Positions 40,111-48,555 of a DNA stretch of 64,000 nt are shown one piece after another. The DNA is from Trichomonas vaginalis G3 (lineage: Eukaryota; Parabasalia; Trichomonadida; Trichomonadidae), in contig NC_067207.1 of assembly GCF_026262505.1 (NCBI RefSeq), positions 29,604,082 to 29,668,081 on the forward strand, written 5' to 3'. A program made the position numbers and the translations under genes. Under the pieces are notes generated by a model. The model searched no databases and had not been told where the DNA came from. It was given only the letters and a program-made list of their open reading frames with translations. Position 1 is the first letter of the stretch; each line of letters begins with the position of its first letter.

Positions 40111-41347
40111 ATGTCGAAAGAAACAGCGTCTATGAGAGAAATACAACACAACCGACAACTCATTGTACAAGCTCTAAATAAGAACACAACAAACTTTTCA
40201 AACTATTCTAAGATATCTGAGTCATTGAAAGAAGGAAACTTAAAACTGACGATAAACCCATTGACAGACGAGTTTCTGTTTCAAGACAGTAAGAACCATA
40301 CTGTTTGTATAAATCCAACAAAAAGAACTTTAAACGAGAAACCTATAGATGAACTTCTTTTGAAGGCAGATATTGACAACAAAGCTGACAAAGAGTATGT
40401 AGATGCAACAAGAGACTATATTCTCGCATGGACAGATAGAACATACCCACAAAAACATCATACACATAACATCTATGACGTAGATGAACTACCAGAAAAG
40501 TTAGATGACAAAGCGGATAAAACATATGTTGACAATAAAATGTCAAGTGAAGTGACAAGAGCTGACAAAGAATATTCTAAAAAGACTCATACACATACCA
40601 TATCTGATATTACAAACTTACAAGAAACCTTAAACAAGAAAAGTGACGTTGGACATACACACGATTTCTTCGCAACTGTTGGTATAGAAAATATTGAAGG
40701 AACGGTTGAAGAAACTGGTGGGGATGTATTAAATTGGAAACCTCCTAACTTTCCACAAGGTTTAACATCGGAGGATGACATAACGACGATGAAATACATT
40801 AGATGTAGAGAAATGTCTATGTCATGAAGGATGAAAACAATGTTAAATTCACTGCTCAAGATTATATGACAACAAAGCTGACAAAACAGAGCTTCAAACG
40901 TTAAAGACAGAAATACTTCAAACAGTATATCCTATAGGTTCTATTTACACGTCAATGAACTCTACCAGACCAGAAGTAGTACTTGGTTTTGGAACTTGGA
41001 CTCAAATAGTCGACAGGTTTTTGTATTGTGCAAACTCTTCAAAGGAAACAGGTGGAAGTAAAACGATTTCAGGTGAAAACCTACCTGCACACAGTCACTA
41101 CATAGATTTAAGTACATCTCAAGCAGGTTGGCATAAGCATAGATATTGGGATTGGTCAGCAATGACAAAAGGTAAAGGATATGATGTTAAAGACAACGTT
41201 AAGTTTGCTATAGATTGTTACTGGAGTAACACTGAGGGAGGAGGAAACCATACACATCGCGTTTCAGGATATACGCAAACAACGGGACAAAGTAAAGAAT
41301 ACATGCCACCTTACATGACAGTTTACGCATGGTATAGAAATGCTTAG
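40111..41347 (+). pseudogene. Phage-like tail-fibre and collar protein gene (element C)
   Basis: N-terminal anchor-like region, KADKEYVD/KADKTYVD fibre units, HTHTIS and HTHDFF motifs, and the collar domain with LGFGTWTQIVDRFLYCAN and LPAHSHYIDL. The variable shaft differs from A and B more than the ends do. Broken, about one break. Ends in a 3-base overlap with the integrase end. Confidence 0.75.
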
Positions 41348-42303
41348 TCGTCATTTTCAACTTCTTTAGCATATTCGTCAGGAGTTGTCTTATATTTGTT
41401 AGGAACTGTCTTTGAAAGTATACCACCTTGAACTTTGACAAGTTTGAAACGAGGTCTGACAATAGTAGTTTTATCTTCTGCTTGCAGTCTGTACATTTTG
41501 CCATGTTTGCCTAAAACTTCATAATATTCTCTTGTATACTTTCTTCTATTTTTACGAACACGAATGCGAGTACCTGTCGAGTTCCCATTGTTGTCATAGT
41601 CAATAGTATTTTCATATGGGTCGCGTTTAGGTATTTCTATTTTTACTTTGTCACCTTTCTGAAGTTTGAAGCCTGGCATTCTTTCTTGTTTGTCTCTTTT
41701 GACTAAACTATTAAATATATAGTCTTTCTCTAAGTCAGGGTTGTTTTTCATTTCTTCGGGGGAGTGGTTTCCCAAACCTTTTTGTTTACGGCTATTGTAA
41801 ATATTTAAAACTTGTCTCATCTTTGCCATGGAGAAATGTCTATACTTGTCGTCATATGACATTTCATCTACCTCACCACCTTGTGGTTGATTTAAGTCTC
41901 TTAAGATTTTTATACAACTGTCAATGACACCAAGAGCAGAATGGTTTTGGTCGACAATGAAATATTGGTTTACATTTTTTGAACGCAGATAGTTTTTAAT
42001 ATCGTCTGATTTGAAAGAACTTTCACAGTCAGATGTCAGTTTTGTTGGATGGTATTTGTCAACGAATATTGTCAAAGCTGCTAAGATATCTAAAATATTT
42101 TTGGACTGTAATGGTATGGCTTCACAGTATCTTGTATTTTGACCGACAAATATTAGCCAGTATGGTGGTCCATCTTCTCTATATCTCGGAATGTTTTCCA
42201 AGATATCCATAAACCAAGCATTTGGTGTTGAACTAAAGATTTTTACCATGAGTGCTTTCTTTGTTGCTTTAGAAACATACGGGTCCTTGTTTGGATTCGT
42301 CAT
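41344..42303 (-). CDS. rve (retroviral-type) integrase with SH3-like C-terminus (element C)
   Basis: Looks whole, 319 residues. The catalytic core has WFMDILENI (first Asp, about residue 33), KLTSDCESSFK (second Asp, about residue 91) and, exactly 35 residues later, HSALGVIDSCIK with Asp as third acidic residue; this Asp is the same in A and B. Residues 200-319 are basic with an SH3-like beta pattern (FKLQKGDKVKIEIPKRDPYE). There is no N-terminal zinc finger of the retroviral kind. The enzyme would insert the element and make the 5-6 bp duplications seen. Divergent from the MGLFGAL gene. Confidence 0.85.
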   Translation of the reverse strand: MTNPNKDPYVSKATKKALMVKIFSSTPNAWFMDILENIPRYREDGPPYWLIFVGQNTRYCEAIPLQSKNILDILAALTIFVDKYHPTKLTSDCESSFKSDDIKNYLRSKNVNQYFIVDQNHSALGVIDSCIKILRDLNQPQGGEVDEMSYDDKYRHFSMAKMRQVLNIYNSRKQKGLGNHSPEEMKNNPDLEKDYIFNSLVKRDKQERMPGFKLQKGDKVKIEIPKRDPYENTIDYDNNGNSTGTRIRVRKNRRKYTREYYEVLGKHGKMYRLQAEDKTTIVRPRFKLVKVQGGILSKTVPNKYKTTPDEYAKEVENDD

Positions 42304-42319
42304 TTTTATCCTATAAGAA
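42304..42319. promoter_or_regulatory. 16-bp divergent promoter spacer (element C)
   Basis: TTTTATCCTATAAGAA separates the integrase and MGLFGAL start codons. Confidence 0.5.
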
Positions 42320-42721
42320 ATGGGTTTATTTGGCGCGTTAGCAGGAGTTGCATCTAGATTTTTGCCCGCAGTGGGAACAATAGCCAGAGGTGTATTTGGA
42401 GTTGGAAGGAAGATTTTGAGTACTTTAGGTATACTGAAAGAGAAAGCACAACCTATTATACAAACTGTACAGAAAGGTTGGGATGTAGCACGAGATGCAG
42501 CAAATCTTATTCCAAATCCTGAAACAAGAGGAAAAGTTCAAGGATGGATGGACAATGTAGGAAGAGAAGCAGGAAACTACTATAACAAAGCAAATGACTA
42601 CTATAACCAAGCAGGGCACTATATGGACCAAGGTGAAAGATTCTTTAACAGAGGATATAACCATGCACAACAGTGGGTAAACAATAACCAACCGCAACCA
42701 CCTCAAACTTGGGGAATGTAA
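42320..42721 (+). CDS. MGLFGAL membrane-active-type protein, 133 residues (element C)
   Basis: Whole; differs from the B copy at a few residues. Hydrophobic Gly/Ala-rich N-terminal helix with Met-Gly start, then KEKAQPIIQTVQKGWDVARD and Tyr-rich repeats NYYNKANDYYNQAGHYMDQG, and a Pro/Gln end. Candidate membrane-penetration or minor virion protein (inference from composition). Confidence 0.6.
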   Translation: MGLFGALAGVASRFLPAVGTIARGVFGVGRKILSTLGILKEKAQPIIQTVQKGWDVARDAANLIPNPETRGKVQGWMDNVGREAGNYYNKANDYYNQAGHYMDQGERFFNRGYNHAQQWVNNNQPQPPQTWGM

Positions 42722-42740
42722 AGTTTTTTACTGAGATGAA

Positions 42741-42893
42741 ATGAACAATACAGCATTGAGACAAATGGGTTCAAGATGGATTTGTCGGCTTCCAGCAGTT
42801 ACACAACGTGTTTGTCAAGTTCTTCCTATACCTCAAGAAGTTTTAGACCGACTTAAAAAACCTAAACAACCAGTTGAAAACAAACCAAACTAA
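42741..42893 (+). CDS. Small basic 50-residue protein (element C)
   Basis: MNNTALRQMGSRWICRLPAV start; short basic protein with two Cys and a Pro/Lys tail. The TTTTTTACTGAGATGAA leader before it is repeated before the next gene. Same size as in B, so probably a real gene. Function unknown. Confidence 0.55.
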   Translation: MNNTALRQMGSRWICRLPAVTQRVCQVLPIPQEVLDRLKKPKQPVENKPN

Positions 42894-42912
42894 AATTTTT
42901 TACTGAGATGAA

Positions 42913-43497
42913 ATGACCGAAGAAGTTGAAACGGTAGATTTGACACCACAAACAAAAAGTTCAGAACCATTGTCAAAACCTGTCAAAGAACTTACAGATG
43001 AAGAGAAAAATTCAATAATAGAAAGTGCCAGGTCTGGAAATACAAACCCTAACTACAAAGTCACTTTTCATAGAAATGGAACGGCTAGTATCTCAAAAAA
43101 GAAACAGACTCTCACAAATAAAATATTGAAGTCTGAAGGAATTTTCGAGACAACAGATGGAAAAGTTTACTTCACCGATCAACAGTTCATTATAGAACAT
43201 CTCATTGACTTAGAGTCGAAATATTCTAAACTTTACAACAAACACAAAAAGTTGAAAGGAAAACAAAAACAGATGGCATATGATATTTATGAAGATGTTG
43301 ACGACACAACTGTTCCTGCAGGTGGGGAAAAGTCAGAGGAACCGAAAAGTGACGAAAAACCGATAGAAGAAGAAAAACCAAAAACTGAAGATAAACCAAA
43401 AACAAAGTTTAGTTTCCAAACTAAACCAAGTCAACCTTCATTAGCTGGTATGGGTTGGCGTCAAAGACTTTTGGCAGCGGGTGGTTACGTAAAGTAA
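42913..43497 (+). CDS. Unrecognised 194-residue charged protein (element C)
   Basis: Whole. Acidic N-terminal 40 residues, a short beta-like block (NYKVTFHRNGTASISKKK), a helical central region (EHLIDLESKYSKLYNKHKK), an acidic/Pro low-complexity region and a conserved end (AGMGWRQRLLAAGGYVK). The layout suggests a linker or scaffold protein of the virion. The family is not recognised. Confidence 0.6.
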   Translation: MTEEVETVDLTPQTKSSEPLSKPVKELTDEEKNSIIESARSGNTNPNYKVTFHRNGTASISKKKQTLTNKILKSEGIFETTDGKVYFTDQQFIIEHLIDLESKYSKLYNKHKKLKGKQKQMAYDIYEDVDDTTVPAGGEKSEEPKSDEKPIEEEKPKTEDKPKTKFSFQTKPSQPSLAGMGWRQRLLAAGGYVK

Positions 43498-43520
43498 AGA
43501 GAAAAACATTTTTTTATTTT

Positions 43521-43640
43521 TATTTGAACTGTACGCTGAGTTTGTTGGAGAAGACCGTTGGGAAACTTGTTTGTTAGATGAGAAATATGAAATGGCATAC
43601 CATTTAAAACAACATATTTTAAAAAAAATATTTTTTTATT
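43521..43640 (+). pseudogene. Truncated extra copy of the HNH gene (element C)
   Basis: About 75 bp identical to the start of the next HNH gene are followed directly by its last bases (GGCATACCATTT) and a copy of its upstream promoter. It looks like a collapsed HNH unit lying in tandem before the whole copy. Confidence 0.65.
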
Positions 43641-43649
43641 TTATTTGAA
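43620..43649 (+). promoter_or_regulatory. Early-type promoter before HNH gene
   Basis: AAAAAAAATATTTTTTTATT then TTATTTGAA and ATG. The same promoter precedes the second HNH gene at 52320 on the minus strand. Confidence 0.5.
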
Positions 43650-44234
43650 ATGTACGCTGAGTTTGTTGGAACAGACCGTTGGGAAACTTGTTTGTTAGAT
43701 GAGAAATATGAAATTCACTGTTGTGAGTCATTTGAAGTCAGAAACAAAAAGACAAAAAGAGTTTTAAGCGAATGGGAGCAAAATGACGGATATGCTAGGA
43801 TGAGGATTGGTGGAAAACACTATTTTAAACATGTTGTCATTGCAACTCATTTTATACCAAACCCTAACAATCTACCTTTTGTAGACCACATAAACCATAT
43901 AAGAAACGACAATAGACTTGAAAACTTACGCTGGGTCACTTGTTCTGAAAACAATAAGAACAAAAGCAATTTTCGAGATATAGTATTCGAATTTGTCGAC
44001 GAACTAGAAGATGAAACAATTGAAATTACAGACTATGGTAAGCATACGTTTGAGTTTTACTACTATAGCGAAGAACAAGACTCTTTCTACTTTTATACCG
44101 GCGTAAACTATAGAAAATTACAAGTATGTTTTACTAAGGAAGGCTGTGCTTATGTAAACACTAGAGATACAGATGGAAAAAACGTTAGACTATATCTTAA
44201 CAAATTCAAGAAGCTATATGGCATACCATTTTAA
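43650..44234 (+). CDS. HNH endonuclease, NUMOD4-HNH type, copy 1 (element C)
   Basis: Whole, 194 residues. N-terminal NUMOD4-like segment (DRWETCLLDEKYEIHCCESF, SEWEQNDGYARMRIGGKHY), then the HNH nuclease core: KHVVIATHFIPNP, FVDHINHIRNDNRLENLRWV with the His and Asn residues of the ββα-metal site, residues about 70-115. The C-terminal 80 residues are an unknown alpha/beta region. Such free-standing enzymes spread by cutting DNA that lacks them. It sits where A and B carry the 239-residue gene. Nearly identical to copy 2 (51739-52320). Confidence 0.85.
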   Translation: MYAEFVGTDRWETCLLDEKYEIHCCESFEVRNKKTKRVLSEWEQNDGYARMRIGGKHYFKHVVIATHFIPNPNNLPFVDHINHIRNDNRLENLRWVTCSENNKNKSNFRDIVFEFVDELEDETIEITDYGKHTFEFYYYSEEQDSFYFYTGVNYRKLQVCFTKEGCAYVNTRDTDGKNVRLYLNKFKKLYGIPF

Positions 44235-44273
44235 AACATTTATTTTAAAACAGTATATTTTTACATATATTAA

Positions 44274-45134
44274 ATGTTTCAGGTTGAAAAACAAAGAACA
44301 AAAGTAGCAGATACAAAACCGTTAGACTATATCTTTACAAACGCTGGTAGGACTATATCAGATGAAGAAATTTCATCCGGCTCCTACCGCTTTGACTTTC
44401 CAATTCGTTGGCTTCAAAGTCCTTCAGATGCAAAGGCAATAGGATTTAGAAGAGTTTTGTTTTCAAAAAGAACTAACGCGTTTATGTTTGCAGTATATTT
44501 TCATGGGCGGTATAGAGGTCATGATGGTCTAATAGACAAATTTGACGAAATGAGAATCTTTACAGTTCGTTCAGACGAAAGTCTTGAGAAGACTCTAAAT
44601 GACTTTCAAACTCAAATAAACAAATACTACTGGGAATTTCAAGAAAAATACGATTCTTTACTAAATGGAACATACTATCTGAAACTAGAATATGACAAGA
44701 TGAACTCCACAGTTTCATTTCAAAGGATTGAAAATAACCCTCCAAGAGATACACAGTTTTTATTTTGGCAAGTAGACAAACGTTCTTGGGCACAATTTCT
44801 TCGGTTACTAAACCAGAACGAACCATTACCACCTGACGGTCCGTTCTGGTTTATACGCCCACCAACAGATTTGACAGTTTATAGAAACGTGTTTGACCCT
44901 CAAAATGTCATGTGTCATGCAAGTTTCAGTTCAAGCAACAATAGTTTTCTTTGTATTGGTAAGGACTTTTATGACCTTACCTCTAAATTCTACGAACCAC
45001 CTAGTAACAGTTTCTCTGACTTTCAAGTTTGGTTCACTACAAACGGTGTGCAACATATTGTTCCATTGTACTACGACTTTTATCTCGAATTGTCTTTCAT
45101 ATATAACTACGGAGAAGTGCTGAAAAAGTATTGA
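44274..45134 (+). CDS. Unrecognised 286-residue virion-type protein (element C)
   Basis: Whole. Starts MFQVEKQRTKVADTKPLDYI. It has an N-terminal region with YRFDFPIRWLQSPSDAKAIGFRR, a helical region (TLNDFQTQINKYYWEFQEKY), and a beta-rich C-terminal half with SSSNNSFLCIGKDF, SFSDFQVWFTT and LELSFIYNYG. A paralogue is always divergent from the fibre gene. Late-type promoter ATATTTTTACATATATTAAA. Having two paralogues, one beside the fibre, suggests vertex or fibre-base proteins; this is inference only. Confidence 0.6.
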   Translation: MFQVEKQRTKVADTKPLDYIFTNAGRTISDEEISSGSYRFDFPIRWLQSPSDAKAIGFRRVLFSKRTNAFMFAVYFHGRYRGHDGLIDKFDEMRIFTVRSDESLEKTLNDFQTQINKYYWEFQEKYDSLLNGTYYLKLEYDKMNSTVSFQRIENNPPRDTQFLFWQVDKRSWAQFLRLLNQNEPLPPDGPFWFIRPPTDLTVYRNVFDPQNVMCHASFSSSNNSFLCIGKDFYDLTSKFYEPPSNSFSDFQVWFTTNGVQHIVPLYYDFYLELSFIYNYGEVLKKY

Positions 45135-45395
45135 AAAATGAGTTTTGGTTAGATGTTTTTTTTAGGTGTGCCTATGTGCCTATGTGCCTCGGTCAAATGA
45201 ACTTCTCTTAAAATTACTGACAACACGACATTTTGACAACATCGTAGAAAACACGCAAAACTCTTGAATTTTGTATAAAAAAAGCAACCCGCGGAATTCC
45301 GGCGGTTGGTATATTCTTCACAAAATGCTTGTTTTGAGGCTAAGCCACAAACGGATGTCCGACGGTTAAGCCACAAACGGATGTCCGACGTCCCA
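45135..45395. repeat. Upstream region of KilA-N gene with gene-fragment copy (element C)
   Basis: A GTGCCTATGTGCCT microrepeat at about 45169, a copy of an internal KilA-N gene segment at about 45264-45331 (antisense to the gene) and two tandem CCACAAACGGATGTCCGACG units at 45345-45391. No gene. Confidence 0.75.
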
Positions 45396-45432
45396 CCAAA
45401 AAATATTTTTTATTTTTATTGTAAGAACAGAA
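45396..45432 (+). promoter_or_regulatory. Early-type promoter of KilA-N gene (element C)
   Basis: AAAAAATATTTTTTATTTTT then ATTGTAAGAACAGAA and ATG, matching 22232-22266 in B. Confidence 0.5.
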
Positions 45433-46095
45433 ATGTCAGTCGAAGCAAAAACGTTCACGAACAAATCTAATGGCGAAACATTCACAAAAGGCACTTACAA
45501 CGGTATTGAAGTCTTACGTAGAGACAAGGATGGTTATATAAATGCAACAAAGATGTGTCAGCAGTTTAGGAAAGACTTTAGAAGGTTGTTGGAAAATAAG
45601 TCCTGGGAAGAGTATTTTAAGGCATTTTGTGAAGAATATACCAACCCGCGGAATTCCGCGGGGTGCTTTTTATACAATGTTAATGCAGGAATTCCGGATG
45701 AAATCAAACAGGTTAGAGGAATGTATGTAGACCCAAGACTCGTAAACTATATAGCAATGTGGGCTTCTCCAAAATATTGTATAGCAGTTGGAAAAATTCT
45801 GGACTCCATAGACAAGAAAGTTCATGAGAAGTTAGATGAAGAAGAACTTGAAGATACAGTAGAGAATGCAAAACCTTTGTTTGAAGAAGAAGTTAGAAAA
45901 ATGCATGAAAAACAAATAGAACATGAACGTGAGATATGTTCTGGTTATAGAGACTCGCCATACGAACTAGACCAATGGGAACAAGAAGATTTAAAGAGAG
46001 AATTTAGAGAATATGAACTCGCTAAGATAACATTAGAAGCTGCAGAAAAGAAGTTAAAAGTTTGGGGTCGTTTTGTACAAAAATATTGTGAGTAA
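45433..46095 (+). CDS. KilA-N domain protein, 220 residues (element C)
   Basis: Whole. KilA-N domain (YNGIEVLRRDKDGYINATKM ... YVDPRLVNYIAMWASPKYC) followed by a charged coiled coil that could dimerise. The palindrome CCCGCGGAATTCCGCGGG lies within the coding sequence at 45645-45662. It differs from the B protein at a handful of residues, mostly near the palindrome. Probable DNA-binding regulator of the element. Confidence 0.85.
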   Translation: MSVEAKTFTNKSNGETFTKGTYNGIEVLRRDKDGYINATKMCQQFRKDFRRLLENKSWEEYFKAFCEEYTNPRNSAGCFLYNVNAGIPDEIKQVRGMYVDPRLVNYIAMWASPKYCIAVGKILDSIDKKVHEKLDEEELEDTVENAKPLFEEEVRKMHEKQIEHEREICSGYRDSPYELDQWEQEDLKREFREYELAKITLEAAEKKLKVWGRFVQKYCE

Positions 46096-46497
46096 ATGAA
46101 CCATTTTTTTCGACAAAAATAATGTTTATGTTAGAATGTTAGATCTAACATGTTTTCTAACATGTTTTCTAACATCGTAGAAAACTCTTGAATTTGTCAA
46201 GACTTCTTCGTAAATGTTTTGTCAAGACTTCTTCGTAAATGTTTTGTCGAAACTTCTTCGTAAATGTTTTGTCAAGACTTCTTCGTAAATGCTTTGTCAA
46301 GACTTCTTCATCGTAATGAGCGTAAAAGACCCAAAAATATAATTTATGTTAGAATGTTAGATCTAACATGTTTTCTAACACGTTTTCTAACATCGTAGAA
46401 AACTCTCGAAATTCATGAATTTTGACACTTTCACAAAAAACATAAAAAATAAAGTTAGTATTTTTAAAAAAATATTTTTTATTTTTATTGTAAGAAC
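46096..46497. repeat. Intergenic palindromic-module block (element C)
   Basis: Two TGTTAG-flavour modules at 46128-46174 and 46346-46393, with five 25-bp iterons between them, then the early-type promoter (46463-46497) of the next gene. Confidence 0.8.
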
Positions 46498-47412
46498 ATG
46501 TTAGCAACTACAGCACCAAACTCGTTAGTCATGAATCCAACATCTATGTTGGTAGAGATGAAAAGCTTCATTCCTTCTTCATATACTTTCGAAACAGAAA
46601 TCCAGAAGATAAAGCAAGAACTTCTCCAAGGAGATTTAGATTGCACTGCAAAAGATGAAACAAATGAACAGTATCTTTATGAAATGCAGGATATTATTGA
46701 CCATCTACCTAAACTTCCTGAAATACAACAACAAAAGCTTACTATTCCTGAATTCGATGAAATAGAAGTCGGACTGACTGACTCGGTAGAAATAAAGAAG
46801 TTCATACGAAAGGTAAACTATGAGTTTCTTGGATTTCATTGCAACCACAAAGTCATGGACAAAGACTGCGACATGGTATATAAGAACATCTCTGACATAT
46901 ATAAATCTGAAGAATTTAAGACCTACGACAACTTTGTTTCGTTAGTTGCAAAATGTGTATGGCAGATAAGAGATAAAGATAAAAGAGGTAAGGTATGGAA
47001 CGAACAGATAAAACCAGCAACTTTTGAGTTAAAGAAAACCATTGACGCCTTGGTTGTTCTAGCTGGTTTTATTTCAATGTACAATGCTAAAATGAACCCA
47101 CAATGTTCTAAATGTAAAGCAGCAATGAGGAAATATAACTACTCCGTCAAAGAGATAGAACGTATGAGAAACGACTATGCAGACTTAAAGAAAGAAGCAG
47201 AAAAACCAGCAGAAGATAAAATGGACATGTTAGCATTTCTAAACAAAAACTATCCAACAGCTGACGATTTCCTTCTATCTGATGTCAAGAAGAAATATAA
47301 AGAAACCTTCGGTATCGTTAAAACTTTTGACATACTAAAAGAAGAAATAGAAGCCACAAAATTGTTTAAAGTCATGAACCATCGCAACATATACCATGTA
47401 AAACGCTTGTAA
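46498..47412 (+). CDS. Unrecognised 304-residue helical protein with CxxC (element C)
   Basis: Whole. Counterpart of 20152-21090 in B with a slightly shorter N-terminus. Helix-rich, with LGFHCNHKVMDKDCDMVYKN and CSKCKAAMRKYN Cys/His sites at about residues 120-135 and 205, perhaps a small zinc site, and a C-terminal charged helix. Lies between KilA-N genes and has an early-type promoter, so it probably acts early. Family not recognised. Confidence 0.65.
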   Translation: MLATTAPNSLVMNPTSMLVEMKSFIPSSYTFETEIQKIKQELLQGDLDCTAKDETNEQYLYEMQDIIDHLPKLPEIQQQKLTIPEFDEIEVGLTDSVEIKKFIRKVNYEFLGFHCNHKVMDKDCDMVYKNISDIYKSEEFKTYDNFVSLVAKCVWQIRDKDKRGKVWNEQIKPATFELKKTIDALVVLAGFISMYNAKMNPQCSKCKAAMRKYNYSVKEIERMRNDYADLKKEAEKPAEDKMDMLAFLNKNYPTADDFLLSDVKKKYKETFGIVKTFDILKEEIEATKLFKVMNHRNIYHVKRL

Positions 47413-47854
47413 ATAGTTATGTTAGAAAACATGTTAGAAAACATGTTAGATCTAACATTCTAACATAAACATTATTTTTATTGAATTCCGTATGAAATTT
47501 CATGAGTTTTGTATGTTTTAGACCATGTTAGAAAAGAGGTTAGAAAACGTGTTAGATCTAACATGCTAACATAAAATATATTTTTGCCGAATTCTGTATA
47601 AAATTCATGAGTTTTGTGTGTTTTAGACCATGTTAGAAAACATGTTAGAAAACGTGTTAGATCTAACATGCTAACATAAAATATATTTTTACTGAATTCA
47701 GCAACAAAATTCTGAGTAAAATGACATATGTTTGCGACCGGTAGAAAACCGCGGAACGAGATTCCGTATGAAAATCATGAATTTCCTTAAGATAGAAAAA
47801 ATAAAGTTATTTTTATTTTTTTTATTTTTTTTATTTTGTATGTAAGAACAGAAA
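47413..47854. repeat. Intergenic palindromic-module block (element C)
   Basis: Three TGTTAG-flavour modules at 47419-47466, 47524-47572 and 47629-47677, in tandem with a repeated TTCATGAGTTTTGTATGTTT spacer, then a fragment (about 47739-47778) resembling the hairpin part of the KilA-N gene at 48781-48830, and an early-type promoter. Confidence 0.8.
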
Positions 47855-48465
47855 ATGTTAAACATTGAGTTTGAAACAGTTAGAAAGATAGACAATGACA
47901 CCAAAGTGGTTAGAATAGGTGATTTAAACGTAAGATACTCAAAGAAATACAACAAATATTCTTTGTCAGACATTTTATCTCCATCTGGAAAGAAAGCAAA
48001 GGACTGGGTTAGAATTGCTTCTACTCAGAAAATTTTGACAAGAAATCCTGAGCTTATGATATCGGTAAGATTCTATGGAACTACAGCATATCTTATAGAC
48101 AAAAGTCTTATACCAATAGTTTTGTTATGGATTGACCCAGTTGTTGGATATAACTTCATAACATATGGTTTATTCGACTCAGAACGTTGCAGTGAAGGCT
48201 TACTTTACATCGTTCAGAAACCGAAGGACTTCAACACAAAAAGATATAAGATAGGAAGGACATATAATAAACTCTAAGATATGACAGTACAGTCAATAGA
48301 GTCAAGGTTGTGTTAGTTAACGATATGAGAGCTGCTGAAACAGAACTACTCGAAAAGTTTGAGAAAATGTATGGTGCTCCCATAAAAGGTAAAGAAACGT
48401 TTGAAGTAGATGAGATAGATAAAGCTATAAAATTATTTGACGAAGTTGCTGAAAAATACATGTAA
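47855..48465 (+). pseudogene. KilA-N plus T5orf172-like protein gene (element C)
   Basis: Counterpart of the whole gene 18906-19517 in B; the KilA-N half and the GLLYIVQKP region are readable. Broken, about one break. Confidence 0.65.
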
Positions 48466-48555
48466 AGCGTTTATTTTTGGTCTTTTGTGAAAGATAGAAA
48501 AAATAAAGTTAGTTTTATTTTTATTTATTTTTTTATCCGGAATATAAAGACAGAT

